Shown: in pieces, positions 1-7,751 of the stretch
Numbering within the stretch: position 1 is the stretch's first letter
How the letters are laid out: each line of letters opens with the position of its first letter
Source: Streptomyces sp. 2131.1
Lineage (GTDB): Bacteria; Actinomycetota; Actinomycetes; Streptomycetales; Streptomycetaceae
Direction: 5' to 3'
Length of the DNA: 64,000 bases
NCBI RefSeq assembly: GCF_900105515.1
Contig: NZ_FNSY01000001.1
Span: forward strand, 6,250,001-6,314,000
Notes under the pieces: generated by a model
The model's input: only the letters and a program-made list of their open reading frames with translations
Database searches by the model: none
Told to the model about the DNA's origin: nothing
Position numbers and translations under genes: made by a program

Positions 1-2040
1 CCGGACCATCTCGCCCAGCCAGGCGATCAGATCCTCCAGGTCCTCGGACTTGAGGTCGTCCGGAATGGTGTGCTCCAGCGCCTTGTACGCACTCGCCAGA
101 TACCGCAGCACAATGCCCTCGGTGCGCGCCAGCTCGTAGTTCGAGGTGAACTCCGTGAACGTCATGGCCCGTTCGTACATGTCACGGATCACCGACTTCG
201 GCGACACCGGATGGTCGCCCACCCACGGGTGGCTGCGCCGGTAGACGTCGTACGCGTGCCACAGCAGCTCGCTCAGCGGCTTCGGGTACGTCACCTCCTG
301 GAGCAGCTCCATCCGCTCCTCGTACTCGATGCCGTCGGCCTTCATCTGCCCGACCGCCTCGCCGCGCGCCTTGTTCTGCTGCGCCGCCAGGATCTGGCGC
401 GGGTCGTCGAGCGTCGACTCCACCACCGAGACCATGTCCAGCGCGTACGACGGCGAGTCCGGGTCCAGCAGCTCGAACGCGGCGAGCGCGAACGTCGACA
501 GCGGCTGGTTCAGCGCGAAGTCCTGCTGGAGGTCGACGGTCAGCCGCACGATGCGGCCCTCCGCGTCCGGCTCGTCCAGCTGCTCCACCACACCGCCGTC
601 CAGCAGCGACCGGTAGATCGCGATGGCCCGGCGGATGTGCCGCAGCTGCGCCCGGCGCGGCTCGTGGTTGTCCTCCAGCAGATGCCGCATCGCCTCGAAG
701 GCGTTGCCCGGCCGGGCGATCACGGACAGCAGCATCGTGTGCGTGACCCGGAAACGCGAGGTCAGCGGCTCCGGATCGGACTGGATCAGCTTGTCGAACG
801 TGGTCTCCGACCAGGCCACGAAGCCCTCGGGGGCCTTCTTGCGGACGACCTTCCGCTTCTTCTTCGGGTCGTCACCGGCCTTCTTGACCGCCTTCTCGTT
901 CTCGATGACGTGCTCCGGGGCCTGTGCCACGACGAAGCCCGCCGTGTCGAACCCCGCCCGCCCCGCCCGGCCGGCGATCTGGTGGAACTCCCGCGCCCGC
1001 AGCGTCCGCACCCGGGTGCCGTCGTACTTGGTGAGCGCCGTGAACAGCACCGTCCGGATCGGTACGTTGACGCCGACGCCGAGCGTGTCCGTACCGCAGA
1101 TCACCTTCAGCAGACCCGCCTGCGCCAGCTTCTCCACCAGCCTGCGGTACTTGGGCAGCATGCCCGCGTGATGCACGCCGATCCCGTGGCGCACGTACCG
1201 CGAGAGGTTCTGCCCGAACTTGGTGGTGAAGCGGAAGTTGCCGATCAGATCGGCGATCTTCTCCTTCTCCTCCTTCGTGCACATGTTGATGCTCATCAGC
1301 GACTGCGCCCGCTCCACGGCCGCCGCCTGCGTGAAGTGCACGATGTACACCGGCGACTGCCGGGTGTCCAGAAGCTCGGTGAGCGTCTCCGTGATCGGCG
1401 TCAGGCGGTACTCGTAGCTCAGCGGCACCGGACGCGTCGCCGAACGGATCACCGACGTCGGGCGGCCGGTGCGCCGGGTCAGGTCCTCCTCGAACATCCG
1501 GACGTCGCCGAGCGTCGCCGACATCAGGACGAACTGCGCCTGAGGCAGCTCCAGGATCGGGATCTGCCAGGCCCAGCCGCGGTCCTGCTCCGCGTAGAAG
1601 TGGAACTCGTCCATCACGACCTGGCCGATGTCCGCGTACTTCCCGTCGCGCAGCGCGATGGAGGCCAGCACCTCGGCGGTGCAGCAGATCACCGGGGCGT
1701 CGGCGTTGACCGAGGCGTCCCCGGTGAGCATGCCGACGTTCTCCGTGCCGAACAGCTTGCACAGGTCGAAGAACTTCTCCGAGACCAGCGCCTTGATGGG
1801 CGCGGTGTAGAAGGTGACCTTGTCCTGGGCCAGCGCCGTGAAGTGCGCACCCGCCGCGACCAGGCTCTTCCCGGACCCGGTGGGGGTCGACAGGATCACG
1901 TTGGCCCCCGACACCACCTCGATCAGCGCCTCCTCCTGAGCGGGGTAGAGGGTGATCCCCTGCGTCTCGGTCCAGGACGAGAAGGCCTCGAAGAGAGCGT
2001 CGGGATCGTCGGTCGGGGGCAGCTGATCGATAAGGGTCAC
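1..2040 (-). CDS. DEAD/DEAH-box (Ski2-like) helicase with DUF3516 C-terminus, 3' end cut off by the window
   Basis: ATP-dependent, probably RNA, helicase. The reading frame starts at GTG 2040 and is still open at base 1, giving 680 visible residues. Near residues 52-59 is the Walker A motif TPTGSGKS, followed by DEFH as motif II, SATLGD as motif III, and QIAGRAGRAG as motif VI, the order seen in Ski2-like superfamily 2 enzymes. The part after the helicase core (from about KAPEGFVAWSE) matches the DUF3516 region of the actinobacterial version of this family. The frame extends further upstream without a better start; GTG 2040 is preceded only by a weak GGGGG ribosome site. The substrate is not known from sequence. 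A membrane hydrolase gene is divergent, with 169 bp between the starts. Confidence 0.9.
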   Translation of the reverse strand, partial: MTLIDQLPPTDDPDALFEAFSSWTETQGITLYPAQEEALIEVVSGANVILSTPTGSGKSLVAAGAHFTALAQDKVTFYTAPIKALVSEKFFDLCKLFGTENVGMLTGDASVNADAPVICCTAEVLASIALRDGKYADIGQVVMDEFHFYAEQDRGWAWQIPILELPQAQFVLMSATLGDVRMFEEDLTRRTGRPTSVIRSATRPVPLSYEYRLTPITETLTELLDTRQSPVYIVHFTQAAAVERAQSLMSINMCTKEEKEKIADLIGNFRFTTKFGQNLSRYVRHGIGVHHAGMLPKYRRLVEKLAQAGLLKVICGTDTLGVGVNVPIRTVLFTALTKYDGTRVRTLRAREFHQIAGRAGRAGFDTAGFVVAQAPEHVIENEKAVKKAGDDPKKKRKVVRKKAPEGFVAWSETTFDKLIQSDPEPLTSRFRVTHTMLLSVIARPGNAFEAMRHLLEDNHEPRRAQLRHIRRAIAIYRSLLDGGVVEQLDEPDAEGRIVRLTVDLQQDFALNQPLSTFALAAFELLDPDSPSYALDMVSVVESTLDDPRQILAAQQNKARGEAVGQMKADGIEYEERMELLQEVTYPKPLSELLWHAYDVYRRSHPWVGDHPVSPKSVIRDMYERAMTFTEFTSNYELARTEGIVLRYLASAYKALEHTIPDDLKSEDLEDLIAWLGEMVR

Positions 2041-2209
2041 GCCCCCATCTTGCCTGTCTTCCGCCCGGATGAGGGAACCGGACGACGGCCCGAAGATCAC
2101 GGACGATACGCTGCCCTCTCAACTCGGCCACGCCGCAACGGCGCTGGCCGGATCACGCGCCCGGGCACCACCCGGGGCACACGGCGACACCTACGGGGGC
2201 TCGGCAGTC

Positions 2210-3001
2210 ATGATGGGACCGGCACACTCTCTGTCAGGGGCAGCGGCCTGGCTGGGGGTGGGCGCCGCGGCGGCCGCGACCGGCTACACCATGCCGTGGC
2301 CCGTCCTCGTGGTCGGGGCCCTGATCAGCGCGGGTGCCGCGCTCGCCCCCGACCTCGACCACAAGTCGGCGACCATCTCGCGCGCCTTCGGCCCCCTCTC
2401 GCGCGGGGTGTGCGAGATCGTCGACAAGCTCTCGCACGCCGTCTACAAAGCCACCAAGCTGCGGGGCGACTCCAACCGCAACGGTGGCCACCGCACCCTC
2501 ACCCACACCTGGGTATGGGCGGTGCTGATCGGGGCGGGCGCCTCGGCCATCGCGATCACCGGCGGCCGGTGGGGCGTCCTCGCCATCCTCTTCGTCCACC
2601 TCGTCCTCGCCGTCGAGGGGCTGCTCTGGCGCGCCGCCCGCGTCTCCAGCGACGTCCTGGTGTGGCTGCTCGGCGCGACCAGCGCGTGGATCCTCGCCGG
2701 CATCCTCGACAAGCCGGGCAACGGCGCGGACTGGCTGTTCACCGACCCCGGCCAGGAGTACCTGTGGCTCGGGCTGCCGATCGTGCTCGGCGCCCTCGTC
2801 CACGACATCGGCGACGCGCTGACCGTCTCGGGCTGCCCGATCCTGTGGCCGATCCCCCTGGGCCGCAAGCGCTGGTACCCGATCGGCCCGCCGAAGGTCA
2901 TGCGCTTCAAGGCCGGCAGCTGGGTGGAGATCAAGGTGCTGATGCCGGTCTTCATGATCCTCGGCGGCGTGGGCGCGGCGGCCGCGATGAACGTCATCTG
3001 A
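2210..3001 (+). CDS. Membrane-bound metal-dependent hydrolase (YdjM / DUF457 family)
   Basis: A 263-residue integral membrane protein of the YdjM family, which is annotated as inner-membrane metal-dependent hydrolase, though no substrate has been established as far as I know. The family's acidic/histidine signature is present: APDLDHK near residue 44, GGHRTLTHTW near residue 87 and a later LVHDIGDALT. These His/Asp residues sit at the ends of hydrophobic segments and are the probable metal ligands. About five to six membrane spans can be read. The start is ATG 2210 (MMGPAHSLSG), because the frame upstream of it has low-complexity composition unlike the family. A perfect GC hairpin follows the stop and separates it from the convergent ABC exporter genes. 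Confidence 0.85.
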   Translation: MMGPAHSLSGAAAWLGVGAAAAATGYTMPWPVLVVGALISAGAALAPDLDHKSATISRAFGPLSRGVCEIVDKLSHAVYKATKLRGDSNRNGGHRTLTHTWVWAVLIGAGASAIAITGGRWGVLAILFVHLVLAVEGLLWRAARVSSDVLVWLLGATSAWILAGILDKPGNGADWLFTDPGQEYLWLGLPIVLGALVHDIGDALTVSGCPILWPIPLGRKRWYPIGPPKVMRFKAGSWVEIKVLMPVFMILGGVGAAAAMNVI

Positions 3002-3003
3002 AC

Positions 3004-3035
3004 CGCCCGGGGGCCGGTGGACCGGCCCCCGGGCG
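3004..3035. terminator. Bidirectional hairpin terminator
   Basis: A perfect 15-bp inverted repeat with a 2-nt loop lies directly after the stop of the metal-dependent hydrolase and just before the stop of the opposite-strand ABC exporter gene. It has no U-tract, which is normal for Streptomyces. It can serve both convergent transcripts. Confidence 0.8.
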
Positions 3036-3040
3036 CCGTG

Positions 3041-4897
3041 TCACCCGTGCCAGGACCGCCAGAGCGCCGCGTACGCACCGTCCGCCGCGACCAGCTCGTC
3101 ATGGCTGCCCAGCTCACTGATCCGGCCCTGCTCGACCACGGCGATCACGTCCGCGTCGTGCGCGGTGTGCAGCCGGTGGGCGATGGCCACCACCGTACGG
3201 CCGTCCAGCACCCTGGCCAGCGACCGCTCCAGGTTGCGGGCCGCCCGGGGGTCGAGCAGCGAGGTCGCCTCGTCCAGGACCAGCGTGTGCGGATCGGCCA
3301 GGACCAGCCGGGCCAGCGCGATCTGCTGGGCCTGCGCCGGGGTGACCACCAGACCGCCCGAGCCGACGTCGGCGTCGAGCCCGTCCTCCAGCGCCCTCGC
3401 CCAGCCGTCCGCTTCGACCGCGGCGAGCGACGCCCACAGCTCCGCGTCCTCGGCGTCCGTACGGGCCAGCAGCAGGTTGTCCCGCAGCGAACCGACGAAC
3501 ACGTGGTGCTCCTGGTTGACCAGCGCCACGTGCGACCGCACCTGCTCCGTCGGCATCCGCGACAGTTCCGCGCCGCCGAGCGTGATCTCACCGGTCCTGG
3601 GCGCGTAGATCCCTGCCAGCAGCCGCCCCAGCGTCGACTTGCCCGCACCCGACGGGCCGACCAGCGCCAGCCGCGTACCCGGCGCGACGTCCAGCGACAC
3701 CCGGTGCAGGACGTCGACCCCGTCCACGTACCCGAAACGAACCTCGTCCGCCCGCACGTCACGGCCGTCCGGAGCGACCTCGGCGTCGCCCGCGTCCGGC
3801 TCGATCTCCCGGACGCCCACCAGCCGCGCCAGCGACACCTGGGCCACCTGCAACTCGTCGTACCAGCGCAGGATCAGACCGATCGGGTCCACCATCATCT
3901 GCGCGAGCAGCGCACCCGTGGTGAGCTGGCCGACGGTCATCCACCCCTCGATGACGAACCAGCCGCCCAGCAGCAGGACCGCGCCGAGAATCGTCGCGTA
4001 CGTGATGTTGATGACCGGGAAGAGCACCGTGCGCAGGAACAGCGTGTACCGCTCCCACGCGGTCCACTGCCTGACGCGCAGATCGGACAGGGCGACCCGG
4101 CGTGCCCCCAGCCGGTGCGCCTCCACGGTCCGCCCGGCGTCCACGGTCTCCGCCAGCACCGCCGCGACCGCCGCGTAACCGGCGGCCTCGGAACGGTACG
4201 CCGACGGCCCCCGGCGGAAGTACCAGCGGCAGCCGATGAGCAGCACGGGCAGTGCCACGACAACCGCGAGGGCCAGCGGGGGAGCGGTGACGGTGAGGGC
4301 GCCGACGAGCAGCCCCACCCACACCACGCCGATCGTCAGCTGCGGAACCGCCTCGCGCATGGCGTTGGCGAGGCGGTCGATGTCCGTGGTGATCCTGGAC
4401 AGCAGATCGCCCGTACCGGCCCGCTCCAGTACCCCCGGAGGCAGCCGTACCGACCGGACGAGGAAGTCCTCGCGCAGGTCGGCGAGCATCTCCTCGCCCA
4501 GCATGGCGCTGCGCAGCCGCATCATCCGCGTGGCCGCCGTCTGCACGACGAGCGCCACCGCGAACACCACGGCGGTGCGCTCCAGATGCAGGTCGCGCAC
4601 GCCGTCGGACAGGTCCTCGACGAGCCCGCCCAGCAGGTACGGGCCGACGATCGACGCGATCACCGCCAGCGTGTTGAGCAGGGTCACCAATACGAACGGC
4701 TTCCGGTGGCGCCGCAGCAGCTCCACGACGTACGCCCGTACGGTCGTGGGACCGGCGACCGGCAGGGTCGTCGCCGTCTCCGGGGCCGACGGGTCGTAGG
4801 CGGGCGGCTGGTGCGCGGGTGTACTCCGGGCCGTTGTCCCGTGGTCCGGTTTCTCGTGGGCCGGTGCGGCGACGCCGGTCACTGCCTCTCCTCTCAT
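3041..4897 (-). CDS. ABC exporter half-transporter B (permease-ATPase), degenerate signature motif
   Basis: A 618-residue fused permease/ATPase of the multidrug/lipid exporter type. Six membrane spans occupy roughly residues 55-345 and the ATPase follows. Walker A is intact (GPSGAGKST), as are the Q-loop (VNQEHH), Walker B with catalytic Glu (TLVLDEATS) and the H-loop (AIAHRL). The LSGGQ signature is replaced by VTPAQAQQ. The gene is downstream of, and overlaps by ATGA, a partner that has the complementary defect, so the two very probably form one heterodimer with a single working ATP site. ATG 4897 overlaps the partner's stop. An in-frame GTG at 4882 sits right after AGAGGAGAGG and may be the real start. 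The substrate is unknown. Confidence 0.92.
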   Translation of the reverse strand: MRGEAVTGVAAPAHEKPDHGTTARSTPAHQPPAYDPSAPETATTLPVAGPTTVRAYVVELLRRHRKPFVLVTLLNTLAVIASIVGPYLLGGLVEDLSDGVRDLHLERTAVVFAVALVVQTAATRMMRLRSAMLGEEMLADLREDFLVRSVRLPPGVLERAGTGDLLSRITTDIDRLANAMREAVPQLTIGVVWVGLLVGALTVTAPPLALAVVVALPVLLIGCRWYFRRGPSAYRSEAAGYAAVAAVLAETVDAGRTVEAHRLGARRVALSDLRVRQWTAWERYTLFLRTVLFPVINITYATILGAVLLLGGWFVIEGWMTVGQLTTGALLAQMMVDPIGLILRWYDELQVAQVSLARLVGVREIEPDAGDAEVAPDGRDVRADEVRFGYVDGVDVLHRVSLDVAPGTRLALVGPSGAGKSTLGRLLAGIYAPRTGEITLGGAELSRMPTEQVRSHVALVNQEHHVFVGSLRDNLLLARTDAEDAELWASLAAVEADGWARALEDGLDADVGSGGLVVTPAQAQQIALARLVLADPHTLVLDEATSLLDPRAARNLERSLARVLDGRTVVAIAHRLHTAHDADVIAVVEQGRISELGSHDELVAADGAYAALWRSWHG

Positions 4898-6717
4898 GCC
4901 CGTTCCTCGACTTCCTGGTTGGTTCCGATGCCCTCGCGCCGCTCGGGTGCGGCCGCGGGCGCCATCTCGTCGTCGGTGTCACGGGTGACGACCGCCCGGT
5001 AGCGCGCCTCGGAGCGCAGCAGTTCGCGGTGCGTGCCGACCGCCACGACCGTGCCCCCGTCCACCAGAGCCACCCGGTCGGCCAGGTCCAGCAGCAGGGG
5101 CGAGGACGAGAAGGCGACGGTTGTACGGTCCGTCCGCAGCGCCTTGACGCCCGCGGCGACCCGGGCCTCGGTGTGGGAGTCGACCGCGGAGGTGGGCTCG
5201 TCCAGGACGAGGGTCTCCGGGTCGGTCAGCAGCGACCGGGCCAGGGCGAGCCGCTGGCGCTGGCCGCCGGACAGGGACCGGCCGCGCTCGGTGATCCGGG
5301 TGTCCAGCGGCTCGCAGTCCGGGTCGGGGGACGCCTGGGCCAGCGCGGCCAGCACGTCGTCGCACTGCGCCGCGGTCAGGGCGGCCTCGGGCTCCACCCG
5401 CCCGGACGACGGCACGTCCAGCAGTTCGCGCAGGGTGCCCGAGAGCAGCACCGGGTCCTTGTCCTGGACCAGGACCACGGTCCTGGCGGCGGCCGGTTCC
5501 AGGTCGTCGAGCGGTACGCCGCCCAGCAGGACGGACGGCGGCTCGTAGGCATCGGCGTCGGCGTCGGGCTGGGCGTGGCCGCCGAGCCGTTCCGCCAGTC
5601 GGCCCGCCTCGTCGGGGTCGCCGCAGACCACGGCGGTGAACAGGCCCCGCGGGGCGAGCAGACCCGTGGCCGGGTCGTACAGGTCGCCCGACGGGGCGGT
5701 GGTGGCCGTGGCCTCCCGGGAGGTCCGGCGCAGCGACAGCACCCGTACGGCACGCTCGGCGGAGGGCCGCGAGAAGGAGTAGGCCTGCGCGATCTCCTCC
5801 ACGTTCCGCAGGGGGAACAGCATCAGTGTCACCGCGCTGTACACCGTCACCAGCTGACCGACCTCGATCACGCCGTCCCGGGCGAGCGCGGCGCCGTGGA
5901 TCACCAGGGCCAGCAGCAGGGCGCCCGGCAGCAGCACCTGGACCGCCGAGATCAGCGACCACATCCGGGCGCTGTGCACGGCGGCCTTGCGGACCTCCTG
6001 CGAAGCGCGCCGGTAGCGGTCCAGGAAGAGCTGCTCGCCGCCGATGCCGCGCAGGACGCGCAGCCCGGCCACGGTGTCGGAGGCGAGTTCGGTCGCCTTT
6101 CCGCCCTTCTCGCGCTGTACGTCGGCCCGTCGGGTGGCGCGGGGCAGCAACGGCAGCACGGACAGGGCGAGGAACGGCACGGCGATCGCCACGAGCATGC
6201 CCAGGGGCGGGAGATAGAGAAGGAGGCCGACGCTGATGATGACGAGAATCGCGGCGGCGGCCAGGAAGCGCGAAAGAGCCTCGACGAACCAGCCGATCTT
6301 CTCCACGTCACCGGTGGACACCGCCACCACCTCGCCCGCCGCGACCCTGCGCGTCAGGAGCGCACCCAGCTCCGCGGTCTTGCGGGCCAGCAGCTGCTGC
6401 ACCCGGGCCGCGGCCGTGATCCAGTTGGTGACGGCGCTGCGGTGGACCATGGCGTCGCTCGCCGCGGTCAGCACGCCCAGCAGCGCGGTCAGCGCACCGG
6501 CCAGCGCGAGCCGGCCCCCGGACCGGTCGACGACCGCCTGGACGGCGAGCCCCACCGCGAGCGGGTAGCCCGCGATCGAGCACTGGTGCAGCAGCCCCCA
6601 CAGAAGGGACTTGAGCTGGCCGCGGATCTGATTGCGGCCCAGCCAGATCAGGAAGCGGGGCCCCGAACGGACGTCGGGGTCGCCGGGGTCCGAATACGGA
6701 AGATCGCGAATGTGCAT
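4894..6717 (-). CDS. ABC exporter half-transporter A (permease-ATPase), Walker A and H-loop lost
   Basis: A 607-residue permease/ATPase partner of the following gene. Membrane spans cover roughly residues 35-310. In the ATPase half the signature LSGGQRQRLALARS and Walker B LVLDEPTSAVD with its Glu are intact, but the position of Walker A reads CGDPDEAGRLA with no GxxGxGK[ST], and the H-loop reads AFSSSPLL with no His. Its intact signature can complete the site whose Walker A is in the partner. The start is ATG 6717 (MHIRDLPYSD); the frame is open further upstream but that extension has no exporter-like sequence. It ends in an ATGA overlap with the partner, so the two are translationally coupled. 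It is divergent from the L,D-transpeptidase-like gene. Confidence 0.9.
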   Translation of the reverse strand: MHIRDLPYSDPGDPDVRSGPRFLIWLGRNQIRGQLKSLLWGLLHQCSIAGYPLAVGLAVQAVVDRSGGRLALAGALTALLGVLTAASDAMVHRSAVTNWITAAARVQQLLARKTAELGALLTRRVAAGEVVAVSTGDVEKIGWFVEALSRFLAAAAILVIISVGLLLYLPPLGMLVAIAVPFLALSVLPLLPRATRRADVQREKGGKATELASDTVAGLRVLRGIGGEQLFLDRYRRASQEVRKAAVHSARMWSLISAVQVLLPGALLLALVIHGAALARDGVIEVGQLVTVYSAVTLMLFPLRNVEEIAQAYSFSRPSAERAVRVLSLRRTSREATATTAPSGDLYDPATGLLAPRGLFTAVVCGDPDEAGRLAERLGGHAQPDADADAYEPPSVLLGGVPLDDLEPAAARTVVLVQDKDPVLLSGTLRELLDVPSSGRVEPEAALTAAQCDDVLAALAQASPDPDCEPLDTRITERGRSLSGGQRQRLALARSLLTDPETLVLDEPTSAVDSHTEARVAAGVKALRTDRTTVAFSSSPLLLDLADRVALVDGGTVVAVGTHRELLRSEARYRAVVTRDTDDEMAPAAAPERREGIGTNQEVEERA

Positions 6718-6985
6718 GACGTCCCAAAGGATCGGAAGACCGGGCCCGCGAGGCGCGGTGGAAGCGCGTCGGGGCAGCACTGGATCGCCTGCGGGGGTGC
6801 GCAGACGGGGGAACCAAACCGTGCAAGCCTCGCGTAGCGCCGGGGACGCGGCAAACGGTTTTATGCCGGGGGAGAGGACAGCCCGTACCGCCGCGGGAGA
6901 GCGGGCGGGTAAAGATTGGGCACGCTTTCGCCGGGCCGGCCCGGGGCGGGCGAGGGCGCACATCGCCGGGTGCGAGCATGGATGG

Positions 6986-7729
6986 ATGCATATAGCCGGT
7001 GCGGTACGAGTGGTGGTCTCGGCGGCCGCCTGTGGTGTCCTGCTCACGACCCTGACCTCCTGCGGCGACGGGAACGAACCGCGGAAGGGCGGCGCCGACA
7101 GCTCGGCCGCCGCGGAAGGCGGCCGGTCGAAGGCCCCGACCACCGACCTGAAGCGCATCCCCGATGTGGGCGACCGGCTCCGGTCGAAGATCCCGGCCCG
7201 GTCCCGCCAGGTCGTCGCCGTCTACGGCGAGGGCAGGAACTCCCCGGACTCCACCGTCGTGCTCTACACCAAGTCCGGCTCCACCTGGGACAGGAAAGCC
7301 GCCTGGAAGGGCCACAACGGCAAGAAGGGCTGGACGGCCGACCACCACGAGGACGACAAGCGCAGCCCCGTCGGAGTCTTCACCCTCAGCGACGCGGCCG
7401 GCGTACTGCCCGACCCGGGCGCACGTCTCCCGTATACGCAGACCACCTCGATCCAGGCGCCGCACTACTGGGCGAAAGCCGCCTGGCACGACTTCGACTA
7501 CGTCATCGCCATCGACTACAACCGCGTCAAAGGCACGCCGCCCAACGACCCGACGCGCCCGCAGGGCCGGTCCAAGGGCGGCAGCATCTGGCTGCACATG
7601 GACCACGGCAGCGGCACCTCGGCGTGCGTGAGCGTCTCGAAGCAGGCCATGGAACACATACTGCGCACCCTGGACCCGAAGCAGCACCCGGTCATCGTCA
7701 TGGGTGACCGGGCCGACCTCCGCGCCTGA
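6986..7729 (+). CDS. YkuD-type L,D-transpeptidase-like lipoprotein
   Basis: A 247-residue exported protein. The N-terminus has a hydrophobic signal ending in the lipobox LTSC, so it should be lipid-anchored on the outside of the membrane. The C-terminal half resembles the YkuD/ErfK superfamily (the COG3786-like branch): a SPVGVFTLSDAAG segment and a late WLHMDHGSGTSACVSVS segment carrying the His and the Cys expected for a thioester-forming active site. The spacing departs from the textbook HG-C motif, so I infer enzyme class rather than a proven 3-3 peptidoglycan cross-linking role. The start is ATG 6986, which places the signal peptide correctly. It is convergent with the D-lactate-dehydrogenase-type gene. 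Confidence 0.78.
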   Translation: MHIAGAVRVVVSAAACGVLLTTLTSCGDGNEPRKGGADSSAAAEGGRSKAPTTDLKRIPDVGDRLRSKIPARSRQVVAVYGEGRNSPDSTVVLYTKSGSTWDRKAAWKGHNGKKGWTADHHEDDKRSPVGVFTLSDAAGVLPDPGARLPYTQTTSIQAPHYWAKAAWHDFDYVIAIDYNRVKGTPPNDPTRPQGRSKGGSIWLHMDHGSGTSACVSVSKQAMEHILRTLDPKQHPVIVMGDRADLRA

Positions 7730-7751
7730 GGGAGGCGCCCGAGCCTCAGGC
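7724..7751. terminator. Possible shared hairpin at convergent gene ends
   Basis: An 8-bp inverted repeat (GCCTGAGG with CCTCAGGC) brackets a 12-nt loop and overlaps the stops of the two convergent genes. It is short, so the terminator assignment is tentative. Confidence 0.4.

Noticed and set aside
70..3120. Very long plus-strand open frame opposite the helicase and through the hydrolase gene
   Set aside because: Arg/His/Leu-rich composition; it is the antisense shadow of the DUF3516 helicase.
6718..7158. N-terminal extension of ABC subunit A
   Set aside because: Overlaps the divergent lipoprotein gene and has no exporter-like sequence; ATG 6717 fits the family.
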